A stretch of 64,000 nt of DNA from Halanaerobiaceae bacterium ANBcell28 (GCA_037623315.1 JBBJJH010000011.1:56981-120980), one strand, 5' to 3'; shown: positions 8,292 through 17,629, counted from the first letter of the stretch. The notes: a model not told the origin generated them from the letters alone. Numbers and translations are program-made.

Positions 8292-9250
8292 AAGAAAATA
8301 GTTATTTCTTAGGTGTAGATGTTGGTTCGGTTAGCACCGATATAGCTTTACTAGACTATTTTGGAAATTTGATTACAAAGAAATATCTTCGGACTAAGGG
8401 ACAACCAGTTAGAGTATTACAGGAAGGCTTAAGTTCTTTAAAAAAAGAATATGATGAAATTAACATTTTGGGTGTTGGTACTACAGGCAGTGGAAGAAAT
8501 CTGGCTGGAGTAATCTTAGGTTCAGATGTAGTTAAAAATGAAATTAGTACCCATGCAGTTGCAGCATCAAAATTAGTTTCAGATGTACAAACTGTTATTG
8601 AAATTGGAGGTCAAGATTCAAAAATTATTATAATTAGAGATGGTATTGCAGTAGACTTTGCTATGAATTCTGTATGTGCTGCTGGTACAGGATCATTTCT
8701 AGATCAACAGGCATCTCGTTTAGAAATAGATATTAAAGACTTTGGTGGCTATGCTCTAAAGGCAGAGAGTCCTGTTAGAATTGCTGGTCGTTGTTCAGTT
8801 TTTGCAGAGTCTGATATGATACATAAACAACAATTAGGATATGATCTTCCTGAGATTATAGCTGGTTTATGTGAAGCTATGGTTAGAAACTATTTAAATA
8901 ATGTTGCAAAAGGCAAAGATATAAGGACTCCTATTGTTTTTCAAGGTGGTGTAGCAGCCAATGTGGGTATTAAAAAAGCTTTTGAAAAAGAATTAGGCGA
9001 AGAGGTTTATGTGCCTGAATATCATGATGTTATGGGGGCAATTGGTGCTGGATTATTAGCAAGAGAAAATATATTATATAAGAAAAATAAGACTAAATTT
9101 AAAGGTTTTGATATTACCGATATTGATTTTAAAACAAAAAGCTTTGAATGTGATGCCTGTCCTAATAAGTGTGAGGTAGTAAATATATATCAAGATGGGC
9201 AATTAATAGCTCGCTGGGGCTTTAAATGTACTAAATGGGAAGCTGTATAA
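8276..9250 (+). CDS. BcrA/BadF-type CoA-dehydratase activase (ASKHA ATPase)
   Basis: A 324-residue ATPase of the BcrAD/BadFG family. FLGVDVGSVSTDIAL (residues 11-25) is the phosphate-1 loop, IEIGGQDSKIIII the phosphate-2 region, and FQGGVAANVGI the adenosine motif. Cys134 in NSVCAAGTGS and Cys173 in GRCSVFAESD have the same 39-residue spacing as the [4Fe-4S] ligands of the 2-hydroxyglutaryl-CoA dehydratase activase. The C-terminus adds a CDACPNKC cluster-like motif. The family uses ATP hydrolysis to push a low-potential electron onto a partner, probably the two preceding products. The start lies in a tandem duplication. A terminator overlaps the stop codon. Confidence 0.86.
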   Translation: MLDKNKENSYFLGVDVGSVSTDIALLDYFGNLITKKYLRTKGQPVRVLQEGLSSLKKEYDEINILGVGTTGSGRNLAGVILGSDVVKNEISTHAVAASKLVSDVQTVIEIGGQDSKIIIIRDGIAVDFAMNSVCAAGTGSFLDQQASRLEIDIKDFGGYALKAESPVRIAGRCSVFAESDMIHKQQLGYDLPEIIAGLCEAMVRNYLNNVAKGKDIRTPIVFQGGVAANVGIKKAFEKELGEEVYVPEYHDVMGAIGAGLLARENILYKKNKTKFKGFDITDIDFKTKSFECDACPNKCEVVNIYQDGQLIARWGFKCTKWEAV

Positions 9251-9270
9251 TCTATATAGCTTCTCTTTTT
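9239..9270 (+). terminator. Intrinsic terminator overlapping the activase stop codon
   Basis: An 11-bp stem (9239-9249 with 9253-9263, one G-T pair), loop ATC, followed by TCTCTTTTT. It ends the three-gene activase operon. Confidence 0.85.
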
Positions 9271-9353
9271 CATGCTGTACTTTTACTTAATAGAATAATT
9301 GTGATAAAATGGTAAGATAGAATAACTGATGTATTGATAGGTGGGATTTCTTT

Positions 9354-11954
9354 ATGGATATCATTGTTTCACATCAAGTAACAGATTTAGATGGTTTAGG
9401 AGCTATGGTAGCTGCTGCCAGGTTGTATTCTGATGCAAAGCCAGTTTTTGTAGGTAGATTACATAGGGTTGTAAAAGATTTTCTTGTATTATATAAAGAC
9501 GAAATTCGTATATATAATAATGATGAAATAGATTATACAGAAGTAAGTAGAGTCATCATTGTTGATACTTATACAAGGGATAGATTAGGAAAAATACAGA
9601 AAAAAATTGATTGGGATAATGTAGAGGTAATCATGTATGACCACCATCCTCATGAGAAACAAGAATGGGTAGATCTTGATTTAAGTGAAGACGTAGGTTC
9701 TGCTACAACAATTCTAATCAACAAGTTAAATACAGAAGGTCTAGAACTAAATCCTTTTGAAGCAACAGTATGTGCATTAGCTATTTATGCTGATACTGGT
9801 AATCTAACTCATTTGAATACTACTCCTAATGATGTAAGGGCTCTTGCCTTTCTTCTGGAAGCGGGTGCTAATCTTAAATTAATAAATAACTTTATAAAAG
9901 AGCCTTTAAATAGTGAACAAGAAAAATTAGTAGAGGATTTGTTAGAACATCGAGAGGACATTCGTTTTAATGGTAGTTATGTAAGTATATTTTCAATTGA
10001 CTATGATAAATATGTTGCTGGTGTAAATCGTGTTGTTGAACATTTAAAAAAATTATATCATCTTGATAATTTATTTGTAATATTTTCTAATGATAATACC
10101 CGGCAAATAATAGGTAGAAGCAGTGATGAAGCTGTAAATGTAGGGAAGATTTGTTCAGTCTTTGGCGGAGGAGGACATAATGGTGCTGCTGCTGCAAAAG
10201 TAGAAGATAAGCCACTTAGTCTTGTTAAAGAAGAATTAATTGAAGTTATTAAACAAAACGTTCAACCACTAATAGAGGTAAGAGAAATCATGTCATCACC
10301 TGTAAGAACAATTACAGCAAATACTTCTGTGGAAGAAGTTGAGCAATCTATGAAAAAATATGGACATAATGGATTTGTAGTACTTGCTAATGATGGTAGT
10401 ATAGAGGGAGTGTTTTCTCGTAAAGATATCGATAAGGTAAAAGGACATGGATTAATGCATGCTCCTGTAAAATCTTATATGAGTAAAGATATCATTACTA
10501 TTGATGCTGCGGCTAGTGTTGATAGAGCCAGAGATTTGATGGTGAAAAATGCTGTAGGACGAATTCCAGTACTTGAAGGAGCTAAATTACTTGGTATTAT
10601 AACTAGAAGTGATGTGTTGGCAGCTTATCATGGTAGTGATACTCCATTTCAATATAAGCATCGTTATGGAAGTAGTATGGTAAACATAGAAAAAAGAGAA
10701 GAAGAATTTCAGCTTTATTTAGATAAATTAGATAAAAAAACATATCAAATTTTAGAAAAAATAGGTGAAATCGCTGAAAAGCATAATGTAGAGGCTTACT
10801 TAATTGGTGGCATGATACGGGATTTGTACCTGGATAGACCAAGTAGAGATCTTGATATAGTAATTGATGGTTCTATGCAAGAATTTGTTCAGGATTTAGC
10901 TAATAATTTTGAATCTGAGTATTCCTATAACTCAGAATTTAAGACAGCCACAATTGTTTTTGAAGATGGATTTAATATTGATTTAGCTACATGCAGAAAG
11001 GAAATTTATCAATATACTGGAGCTTTGCCTGAGGTAGAAAGATCGAATATAGTTGCTGATCTTTTTCGTAGGGATTATACAGTTAATACTTTAGCTGTTA
11101 GTCTTAATCCAGAAAATTGGGCTATCCTAATAGATTTTTTCGATGGGAGAAATGATTTGAAAAATAGGAATTTGAGAGCTTTGCATCGTTTTAGTTTTTT
11201 AGATGATCCTACAAGAATTATTAGGGGAATACGTTTAGTAAATAAATTTGATTTTACTTTTGAAGAAGAAAGTGAAAGTTTAATAAAAGAATGTTTAATT
11301 AGTGCTGATTTTACACGCTTATCTGAAGTTAGGGTACTTAAAGAGATACAACTTTTATTATCAGAACCTTTAACTAAGGAATTAATAAATTTAGTAAAAG
11401 AATTTCCTATTTTTAATTTATTCACTATAGATATAGAAATCAAAGAAAAATTCTATCAACAAGCTAATGATTTAGAAAGAATTCTTGAACAATTAGATGA
11501 AAAGATTTATAATAAGATAGAACTATGGATTTTAAGGATGGCAGTTTTTTGTGATGAACTATCTAAAGAATATGTAGAAGATTGGACAATTAAAGATAGT
11601 TATAAGGAGACACTTACTTCTTATTCAGCAAACAAAGCATTATTAGCTGAATTAAATCAAAAAATAGACCCAGTAGAAATAGTAAATATGCTATCAAACT
11701 TAAGTCATGAAATTTTATTAATCCTTTATATTAAAAGTGAAAAGGAATTAGTTAAGAAAAACATAAAACATTATCTTGAGTATCTAATAGATATTGATAC
11801 AAGTATAAATGGTCATGACCTTATAAATATAGGTTTAGAGCCTGGGCCAAAAATAAAGGAAGTATTAGATAAAGTCTATCAAGCTCGTTTAAGAGGGGAA
11901 ATTAATACCCATCAAGAAGAGTTATCATATGCTAGGGAATTAATTAATAATTAA
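9354..11954 (+). CDS. DHH phosphoesterase - CBS pair - CCA-adding nucleotidyltransferase fusion
   Basis: An 866-residue protein with three parts. Residues 1-300 form a DHH/DHHA1 phosphoesterase (DLDGLGA at 11-17, YDHHPH at 95-100, GGGGHNGAAA at 271-280). Residues 309-425 are two CBS domains (EIMSSPVRTI and SYMSKDIITI). From about 470 on there is a class II poly(A) polymerase/CCA nucleotidyltransferase (GGMIRD at 485-490, DLD at 499-501, RRDYTVN at 572-578, then DDPTRIIRGIRL). The last part would build or repair the tRNA 3' CCA end. The DHH part suggests a nanoRNase or related phosphodiesterase, and CBS domains sense adenine nucleotides. The same fusion is known in several deep-branching bacteria. 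All catalytic motifs look intact. Confidence 0.9.
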   Translation: MDIIVSHQVTDLDGLGAMVAAARLYSDAKPVFVGRLHRVVKDFLVLYKDEIRIYNNDEIDYTEVSRVIIVDTYTRDRLGKIQKKIDWDNVEVIMYDHHPHEKQEWVDLDLSEDVGSATTILINKLNTEGLELNPFEATVCALAIYADTGNLTHLNTTPNDVRALAFLLEAGANLKLINNFIKEPLNSEQEKLVEDLLEHREDIRFNGSYVSIFSIDYDKYVAGVNRVVEHLKKLYHLDNLFVIFSNDNTRQIIGRSSDEAVNVGKICSVFGGGGHNGAAAAKVEDKPLSLVKEELIEVIKQNVQPLIEVREIMSSPVRTITANTSVEEVEQSMKKYGHNGFVVLANDGSIEGVFSRKDIDKVKGHGLMHAPVKSYMSKDIITIDAAASVDRARDLMVKNAVGRIPVLEGAKLLGIITRSDVLAAYHGSDTPFQYKHRYGSSMVNIEKREEEFQLYLDKLDKKTYQILEKIGEIAEKHNVEAYLIGGMIRDLYLDRPSRDLDIVIDGSMQEFVQDLANNFESEYSYNSEFKTATIVFEDGFNIDLATCRKEIYQYTGALPEVERSNIVADLFRRDYTVNTLAVSLNPENWAILIDFFDGRNDLKNRNLRALHRFSFLDDPTRIIRGIRLVNKFDFTFEEESESLIKECLISADFTRLSEVRVLKEIQLLLSEPLTKELINLVKEFPIFNLFTIDIEIKEKFYQQANDLERILEQLDEKIYNKIELWILRMAVFCDELSKEYVEDWTIKDSYKETLTSYSANKALLAELNQKIDPVEIVNMLSNLSHEILLILYIKSEKELVKKNIKHYLEYLIDIDTSINGHDLINIGLEPGPKIKEVLDKVYQARLRGEINTHQEELSYARELINN

Positions 11955-11991
11955 GTCAACTTTCAGAGCTGGATTTTATAGAATTTAATAA

Positions 11992-12024
11992 CTTATGCTT
12001 AAGCGTCTTTCGCATTGATAAGTA
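11992..12024 (+). other. Intergenic hairpin before the site-2 protease gene
   Basis: ACTTAT (11992-11997) can pair with ATAAGT (12019-12024), and an inner GCG/CGC stem (12004-12006 with 12012-12014) encloses TCTTT. No T tract follows, so this is not an obvious terminator. It may be a processing site or a chance fold. Confidence 0.3.
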
Positions 12025-12067
12025 AACTTGGAAAGTGAAAATAAATAAAAAAATAGGAGTGATTAAT

Positions 12068-12715
12068 TTGAATATAGACCCAGTACAGTTAGCCTTAGTT
12101 ATACCCATTTTGTTAATATCATTATCATTTCATGAGTATATGCATGGAAGAGCTTCTTATTTATTGGGCGATCCAACACCAAAGCAAATGGGAAGATTGA
12201 CATTGAACCCTATAGCCCATTTGGATTTAGTAGGAAGTTTAGTTCTTATTATGACACAAAGAATTGGTTGGGCAAAACCTGTTCCAATTAATCCAAGGTA
12301 CTACAGTAACCCAAGAAAAGGGATGATGTTAGTTGGCTTGGCTGGCCCAGCTGCAAATATTGTTTTAGCGATTATTTTTTCCTTTATTTTGCGTTTTTAT
12401 GCTAATTGGCAAGGAGTGATGATTAGAGGAACAAGAGTTATGGGCTTTACTAGTGATTTAACTTTTATTATAATTCAGTTTTTAATGTTAGGAATAGTTG
12501 TTAATCTAAGTCTTGCTGTTTTTAATTTAATTCCTGTACCTCCTTTAGATGGATCGAAAATTTTAAGGGGCTTTTTTCCTCCTAAATATGATATGTATTT
12601 TAACAGATTAGAAGGTCCGGCGGGGATGTTATTGGTTATGGCACTTGTATTTACTGAAGTTTTAGGTAGGATTATTTTTCCTATAGTAAATTTTTTCTTA
12701 AATATATTAATATAA
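12068..12715 (+). CDS. Site-2 protease family zinc metallopeptidase (M50)
   Basis: The start is set at TTG 12068, eight bases after TAGGAG; an in-frame GTG at 12035 has no ribosome site. The 215-residue protein begins with a hydrophobic segment that holds the zinc motif HEYMH (SFHEYMHGRASYLLGDPTPK) and has the second site NLIPVPPLDGSKIL in a later helix, where the aspartate is the third ligand. Several other helices are visible. This short single-domain M50 type lacks a PDZ domain and is common in Firmicutes beside scpA/scpB. It acts in the cytoplasmic membrane on unknown substrates. It ends 13 bases before scpA. Confidence 0.9.
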   Translation: MNIDPVQLALVIPILLISLSFHEYMHGRASYLLGDPTPKQMGRLTLNPIAHLDLVGSLVLIMTQRIGWAKPVPINPRYYSNPRKGMMLVGLAGPAANIVLAIIFSFILRFYANWQGVMIRGTRVMGFTSDLTFIIIQFLMLGIVVNLSLAVFNLIPVPPLDGSKILRGFFPPKYDMYFNRLEGPAGMLLVMALVFTEVLGRIIFPIVNFFLNILI

Positions 12716-12728
12716 AGGGATGACAATA

Positions 12729-13466
12729 ATGACTTATGAAATACAGCTTGATAGCTTTCAGGGTCCATTAGAAGTATTGTATCAATTAATAAAAAAGAAT
12801 AGAGTTGAGATTAGTGAGATATCACTGGCCAGTATAGCGGAACAATATCTATCATATATGGATAAATTAAAAGAATTTAATTTAGATCTGGCCAGTGAAT
12901 TTATGGTTATTGCTGCTGAATTGATAGAATTAAAACTTAAAGTGATACTTCCACGTAATAATATCGATGATGATAACGATGATGATGAAAGTAATTTAGT
13001 TCAAAGATTACAGGAGTATCATTATTTTAAAAAAGTATCAAATTTATTACAAGAATACGAAGAGCAGAGTAGTAAATTTCATAGTAGAGCAGTTGATATT
13101 AGCACTTTTATAGACAGTGAGTTTGAAGTACAATTAGATATCGAATTATCTGAATTAGAAGATGCTTATAAAAATGTCCTTGCTGCAGTTTTAAAAAGAG
13201 AAGAGGCGGAAGATGAGGAAGAAAAAGAGGAACGTGACTGGGAGCAGTTAAATTTTGAAGAGATTAAAATCGAAGATAAAACAGAATATATTATGAATAA
13301 ACTAAGCAATACAAGTTATGGAATTTCTTTTGCAAACTTGTTAGTTGACCATCGTAATAAATTAGAGGTTGTTGTTACTTTTTTAAGTATCTTAGAGTTA
13401 GCTAAACTTTCAAAGGTGAGAATAAAACAGGATAGGATCTTTTCTAATATTGAATTACATAAGTAA
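12729..13466 (+). CDS. scpA: Segregation and condensation protein A
   Basis: The start is set at ATG 12729, with AAAGGGA eight bases upstream; an in-frame ATG at 12720 lies inside that site. The 245-residue protein opens with YEIQLDSFQGPLEVLYQLI, the classic ScpA N-terminus that binds the SMC neck, has an acidic middle (DDDNDDDESN, EAEDEEEKEE) and ends with a winged-helix region that contacts the SMC cap. ScpA is the kleisin of the Smc-ScpAB complex that compacts and resolves chromosomes. scpB follows after about 160 bases and smc is 4 kb downstream on the same strand. Confidence 0.95.
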   Translation: MTYEIQLDSFQGPLEVLYQLIKKNRVEISEISLASIAEQYLSYMDKLKEFNLDLASEFMVIAAELIELKLKVILPRNNIDDDNDDDESNLVQRLQEYHYFKKVSNLLQEYEEQSSKFHSRAVDISTFIDSEFEVQLDIELSELEDAYKNVLAAVLKREEAEDEEEKEERDWEQLNFEEIKIEDKTEYIMNKLSNTSYGISFANLLVDHRNKLEVVVTFLSILELAKLSKVRIKQDRIFSNIELHK

Positions 13467-13624
13467 TTTTCAATTATACAAAAACTTATAATATATATAC
13501 ATAATAAAGGTGATATTATACAGTCTTCGTAGAAAATTTTTGAAAAATTCAAGTTTAAAGCTAGTAGAAACAGCATATAACTGTGGCTTAATAGAATAAT
13601 TTAGTGATAGGATAGGTGATAGTA

Positions 13625-14257
13625 ATGCTAGAAGATTTAATGGCTAAAATTGAAGCCTTAATTTTTGCATCAGAGGAACCCTTGTCTATAAATGAATTGA
13701 AAGGTATCTTAGAGTCTTCAAAAAGTGAAACAAAAGAAGCATTGAGACAGGTAAAAGAGAAATATCAAGATAATAGCCATGGTATTTATTTAAAGGAATA
13801 TCATAATGGTTATTTATTTGTTACGAAAGCACAATATACAGAAATAATTAAGGATATGCATAATAAAAAGATAAGCAAATTAAGTCAGGCAGCTCTAGAA
13901 ACTGTGGCTATTATTGCTTATAAGCAGCCAGTAACTAGGGCTGAAATTGAAGAAATTAGAGGAGTAAAAGCTGAAAAGACTTTGCTGACTTTAAGTAAAT
14001 ATAATTTAATTGAAGAAATTGGTAGAAAAGATACTCTGGGCAATCCTATAGTGTATGGTACTACAGATAAATTTTTACAACATTTTGATTTAAAAGACCT
14101 TTCTAATTTACCAGAAGTTAAACTTGATAGTCTTGATAGTTTTAATAACATTGATAACATTGATAACATTGATAATCATGACAATGACAATCATGAATAT
14201 TACGATAAACATGATAATACTGACAATCATAATAATCTAGTTGAAGATTTTCTTTAA
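13625..14257 (+). CDS. scpB: Segregation and condensation protein B
   Basis: The start is set at ATG 13625, after ATAGGTG; GTG 13616 lies inside that site. Residues 1-165 match ScpB: LMAKIEALIFASEEPLSINEL, then SQAALETVAIIAYKQPVTRAEIEEIRGV and KYNLIEEIGRKDTLGNPIVYGTTDKFLQHF, two winged-helix domains. ScpB dimers bind ScpA and complete the SMC complex. The last 45 residues are a low-complexity tail of Asn, Asp and His built partly from a 9-bp repeat. The tail is not part of the usual fold and may be a recent expansion. Confidence 0.94.
   Translation: MLEDLMAKIEALIFASEEPLSINELKGILESSKSETKEALRQVKEKYQDNSHGIYLKEYHNGYLFVTKAQYTEIIKDMHNKKISKLSQAALETVAIIAYKQPVTRAEIEEIRGVKAEKTLLTLSKYNLIEEIGRKDTLGNPIVYGTTDKFLQHFDLKDLSNLPEVKLDSLDSFNNIDNIDNIDNHDNDNHEYYDKHDNTDNHNNLVEDFL
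14150..14176 (+). repeat. 9-bp microsatellite in the scpB tail
   Basis: Three tandem copies of ATTGATAAC (the last ending in T), encoding Ile-Asp-Asn units. The surrounding bases to about 14235 are rich in GAT/AAT/CAT codons. Strand slippage here would change the tail in steps of three residues without a frameshift. Confidence 0.85.
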
Positions 14258-14368
14258 AGAAAGAGATTGTGGTCCATTAAAAGAGAGTACAGAAAGAACT
14301 GAAAAAGAAAATATGGTATAATATTCTATAAAGCGGGAATTAATAAACTTATCGTTGAGGTGATATAA

Positions 14369-15037
14369 ATGCGATTTTTATTAATTCCTGTTTTTCTTTA
14401 TTTATTAATACTAATTATACCTTTTAACATAGAGATACAGTATTGCAGGAAAGGTCAAGATGATAATTTTGAATTAAAAATTTTTGCTTTAGTAAATTTT
14501 TTTGCTTTTTCTATTAAAATACCTTTCTTAGAAAATTATTTTTTCAAAAATATATCAAAACTTTTTGCTGAAATTGATATAATTTTTATGAACTTTTTCC
14601 TGGCCAAAAAAGAGATAGAGTTAGAGCAAGAAATAAACTTACAAAATATTAAAGTAGAACAACTCAAAAAATTATTTTCTCTTTTAAAACAAAGAAAGTT
14701 AGCAAGTATATTTTTGTCCAGTATAAACATTAGGTGTACATCATTAGAATGGCATACTGAATTTGGTTTTTCTAATCCGGCTCTAACTGGTATAAGCAAT
14801 GGATTTTTATGGATGTTGAAAGGGATAATATTAGAATTGACAAATCCTATAATCAACTATAAAAAAGATCCGGCAATTAAACTGACTCCAAGTTTTAACC
14901 AAGAAAAGTTTTATACCTCTTTTTATGGTATATTTTCATTTAGAATAGGAAATATTATACTTACAATACTCAAGGTATTAATTCATAAGATAAAAGGAGG
15001 TTCAAGATTGTGGCAGAACATCCAATTGAAAAATTAA
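14369..15037 (+). CDS. ytfI: DUF2953 protein (YtfI-like), sporulation-associated
   Basis: A 222-residue protein with an N-terminal membrane helix (LLIPVFLYLLILIIPF) and the sequence pattern of DUF2953 (YCRKGQDDNFELKIFALVNFFAFSIKIPFLE; later SLEWHTEFGFSNPALTGISNGFLWMLKGI). Genes of this family precede ytfJ in spore-formers, as here, and the two overlap by 28 bases. The function is unknown; expression late in the forespore is inferred from the partner. The ATG follows TTGAGGTG. Confidence 0.78.
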   Translation: MRFLLIPVFLYLLILIIPFNIEIQYCRKGQDDNFELKIFALVNFFAFSIKIPFLENYFFKNISKLFAEIDIIFMNFFLAKKEIELEQEINLQNIKVEQLKKLFSLLKQRKLASIFLSSINIRCTSLEWHTEFGFSNPALTGISNGFLWMLKGIILELTNPIINYKKDPAIKLTPSFNQEKFYTSFYGIFSFRIGNIILTILKVLIHKIKGGSRLWQNIQLKN

Positions 15038-15402
15038 TGGATACAGCAATGACTAATATAAAAGGTATGGTTGATGTTAATACAATTGTAGGTGATCCGG
15101 TAGAGACTCCTGATGGAAGTGTTATTATTCCTATCTCTAAGGTATCTTTTGGTTTCGCAGCTGGTGGTGGTGAGCTAAAATCTTCAGAGAATAATGGAAA
15201 GAATGCTAATGGTGGTTCTACACCTTTTGCTGGAGGTAGTGGTGCTGGAGTTATGTTAAATCCTATGGCTTTTTTGGTTGTTAATAAAGATCAAGTTAGG
15301 TTATTACCCGTTGCAAATAACGCAGTTGCTGAAAGATTAATCAATATTGCTCCAGAATTATTAAAAGAAATTAAAAAAATACTAGAGAAAAAAGATGTAT
15401 AG
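15010..15402 (+). CDS. ytfJ: Sporulation protein YtfJ (GerW family)
   Basis: A 130-residue protein starting at GTG 15010, eight bases after AAAGGAGG. It shows the full family signature: HPIEKLMDTAMTNIKGMVDVNTIVGDPVETPDGSVIIPISKVSFGFAAGGGEL, a glycine-rich middle (NGGSTPFAGGSGAGVMLNPMAFLVV) and the tail IAPELLKEIKKILEK. YtfJ/GerW proteins are made in the forespore and influence germination. It overlaps the DUF2953 gene and supports the view that the strain makes, or descends from makers of, endospores. Confidence 0.93.
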   Translation: MAEHPIEKLMDTAMTNIKGMVDVNTIVGDPVETPDGSVIIPISKVSFGFAAGGGELKSSENNGKNANGGSTPFAGGSGAGVMLNPMAFLVVNKDQVRLLPVANNAVAERLINIAPELLKEIKKILEKKDV

Positions 15403-15477
15403 TAAAATTTTATACTAAATTAGTTTTTAAATGCATATACTTAAAAAGTAATTACTTCAGGAGAAGGTGAATTAATT

Positions 15478-16689
15478 GTGAAGGATATTTGCTTTTTAAG
15501 TATATTTTTAAAATCATTTGTAAAGCGGTTTAACTTAGTTAAGAAAAAAGAGACTCTTTTTTCTTATTTTATTGCAAAAAAATGTTTATCTTGTTTAACT
15601 GTCTTTTTTTTATTGTTCCTTGTAAGTACTAACATTGATGCCAGGATTAATCCAGCTAATAATACTGCAAAAAATGCTGCTGTAATAGATGTAGAAACTG
15701 CTCAAGTATTATATGGAAAAGCTATGCATGTTAAGGCCTACCCTGCTAGTGTAACAAAAATTTTAACAACCATAGTTGCAATAGAAGAGGGTAATTTAGA
15801 GGATATCGTTACAGTTAGTCGCAAGGCAGCATATCAGGAAGGTTCTTCAATCTATCTTAAAGAAGGGGAAAAGATAAAACTAAAAGAATTACTTTATGCA
15901 GTTATGTTGGCATCTGGTAATGATGCAGCAGTTGCAGTAGCAGAACATGTTGCTGGCTCAGTTGAGGATTTTGCTAATTTAATGAATGAACGTGCTAGAA
16001 TGATGGGTGCTCTTAATAGTAATTTTAGAAATCCCCATGGTTTACCAGACAGCAATCATTATACTACAGCATATGATATGGCTATGATTATGAGGTATGC
16101 TATGACTAATGATAAATTTAGAGAAATAACAAAAACAAAAAATATAAGCATATCCTGGAGTGGAAATGACTGGGGTAGAGGTTTGCGCAATCATAATAAA
16201 TTGCTTTTTTCTTACGATGACATAACAGGTGGTAAAACAGGATATACTCGAGCAGCAGGAAGATGTTTGGTAGCTTCAGCCTCTAGAGATGGACGTGAGG
16301 TAATTGCAGTTGTTTTGAATGATCCTAATGATTGGTTAGATGTGAGAAATTTATTAGACTTTGCTTTGGATTCATACAAAAAACAAAGGGTTTTTGATAA
16401 AGGTGATATATTATATACTTTTACTTGGGAAAAATCTAAAGAGAAAGACCTATCCCTTGTAGCTGCTGAAGGTGTTCAAGTTTTAATTCCAAAAGGCGGT
16501 AAATTGAAATTAAAACAAGAAATTTATTTGAATTCAGAACTAGAGCTACCTATAAAAAAAGGAGATATTATTGGGTATCTAAAAATATCAGATGATGAAA
16601 AACTTCTTGCTAGAGTAGATTTGTTGGCATATAATGATATGAATTATAACTCTATATTTCTGCGATTTTGGAACTGGCTAGTTAATTAA
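15478..16689 (+). CDS. D-alanyl-D-alanine carboxypeptidase (S11 family)
   Basis: A 403-residue penicillin-binding protein. GTG 15478 follows AGGAGAAGGTG. A basic N-terminus leads to a signal anchor around residues 36-52, then the S11 triad: Ser91-x-x-Lys94 in PASVTKIL, the SGN motif in LASGNDAAVA, and KTG in GGKTGYTR. The C-terminal beta domain (KEKDLSLVAAEGVQVLIPKGG) is the PBP5-C type. It trims the terminal D-Ala of peptidoglycan stem peptides. Standing before rluB, as dacB does in Bacillus, it may act in spore cortex formation, but DacF or DacA roles cannot be excluded. Confidence 0.9.
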   Translation: MKDICFLSIFLKSFVKRFNLVKKKETLFSYFIAKKCLSCLTVFFLLFLVSTNIDARINPANNTAKNAAVIDVETAQVLYGKAMHVKAYPASVTKILTTIVAIEEGNLEDIVTVSRKAAYQEGSSIYLKEGEKIKLKELLYAVMLASGNDAAVAVAEHVAGSVEDFANLMNERARMMGALNSNFRNPHGLPDSNHYTTAYDMAMIMRYAMTNDKFREITKTKNISISWSGNDWGRGLRNHNKLLFSYDDITGGKTGYTRAAGRCLVASASRDGREVIAVVLNDPNDWLDVRNLLDFALDSYKKQRVFDKGDILYTFTWEKSKEKDLSLVAAEGVQVLIPKGGKLKLKQEIYLNSELELPIKKGDIIGYLKISDDEKLLARVDLLAYNDMNYNSIFLRFWNWLVN

Positions 16690-16810
16690 GCTTTTTTAAT
16701 ATTGATCAAGGTCCTAAATTATTTATAAAGTAATATTATTTACAGGAATTTTAATTTTTAACACGAATAATGTATATAGCAAATAATTTCTATATTTAGA
16801 GGTGAATTTA

Positions 16811-17518
16811 TTGGAACGCTTACAGAAGGTGATGGCACATGCAGGTATTGCATCAAGAAGAAAATCAGAAAAGATTATCCAAGAAGGAAGAGTTAAAGTA
16901 AATGGTGAGATAGTCACTAAAGTAGGTACTAAAGTTAATGAGGATGATTCTATAGAAGTAGATGGTCAACTTATAAGTGAAGAAAAAAAGGTTTACATAT
17001 TATTGAATAAGCCAAGATCATATATTACTACAGTTGATGATCCCCGAGGGAGAAAGACTGTCTTAGATTTGATTGGGAGTATTTCTCAAAGAATATATCC
17101 TGTAGGTAGGTTAGATTATGATACAAGTGGTCTGTTGATTATGACAAATGATGGAGAGCTAACATATCTTTTAACTCATCCATCACATATGATTGATAAA
17201 ACATATCGGGTTGAAGTAAAAGGACATCCAAAAACTCAAGAATTGAAACAATTAGAAAGAGGTGTAGTTCTTGAAGATGGTTTAACTGCAGCAGCAAAAA
17301 TTAAAAAAATAGAGCATCATCAGGATACTACTACTTTTAATCTAACAATACATGAAGGAAAGAATAGACAGGTAAGAAGAATGTGTGAGAATATAGGTTA
17401 TGAAGTGTATAAGTTAAAAAGAATTAGTTTTGCATTTTTAGATTTACATGGCTTAAAGGAAGGTAGTTTTCGGGAATTAAGCAATGAAGAAGTGGCAAAA
17501 TTAAGGAGTTTGAAGTAA
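16811..17518 (+). CDS. rluB: 23S rRNA pseudouridine synthase RluB
   Basis: The start is set at TTG 16811 with GAGGTG just upstream; this gives the standard opening MERLQKVMAHAGIASRRKSE. The S4 RNA-binding domain spans residues 3-60. The RsuA-type catalytic core follows, with the nucleophile Asp in PVGRLDYDTSGLLIMTNDG and the helper region THPSHMIDKTYRVEV. The motif EGKNRQVRRMCE closes the fold. It makes pseudouridine in helix 89 of 23S rRNA by homology. A terminator lies between it and smc. Confidence 0.93.
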   Translation: MERLQKVMAHAGIASRRKSEKIIQEGRVKVNGEIVTKVGTKVNEDDSIEVDGQLISEEKKVYILLNKPRSYITTVDDPRGRKTVLDLIGSISQRIYPVGRLDYDTSGLLIMTNDGELTYLLTHPSHMIDKTYRVEVKGHPKTQELKQLERGVVLEDGLTAAAKIKKIEHHQDTTTFNLTIHEGKNRQVRRMCENIGYEVYKLKRISFAFLDLHGLKEGSFRELSNEEVAKLRSLK

Positions 17519-17580
17519 TAAGAGGCAGGATTTTTATGATTTACAAAGAATAATATAATAAGGAATAACAAAGGAATGCT

Positions 17581-17610
17581 AACCTATCCCTTGTGATAGG
17601 TTTTTATCTT
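17581..17610 (+). terminator. Intrinsic terminator between rluB and smc
   Basis: Stem AACCTATC (17581-17588) with GATAGGTT (17595-17602), loop CCTTGT, then TTTATCTT. It lies 20 bases before the smc start, leaving little room for a promoter, so it may tune readthrough into smc. Confidence 0.72.
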
Positions 17611-17629
17611 GTAGTATGGGGTGGATTTG

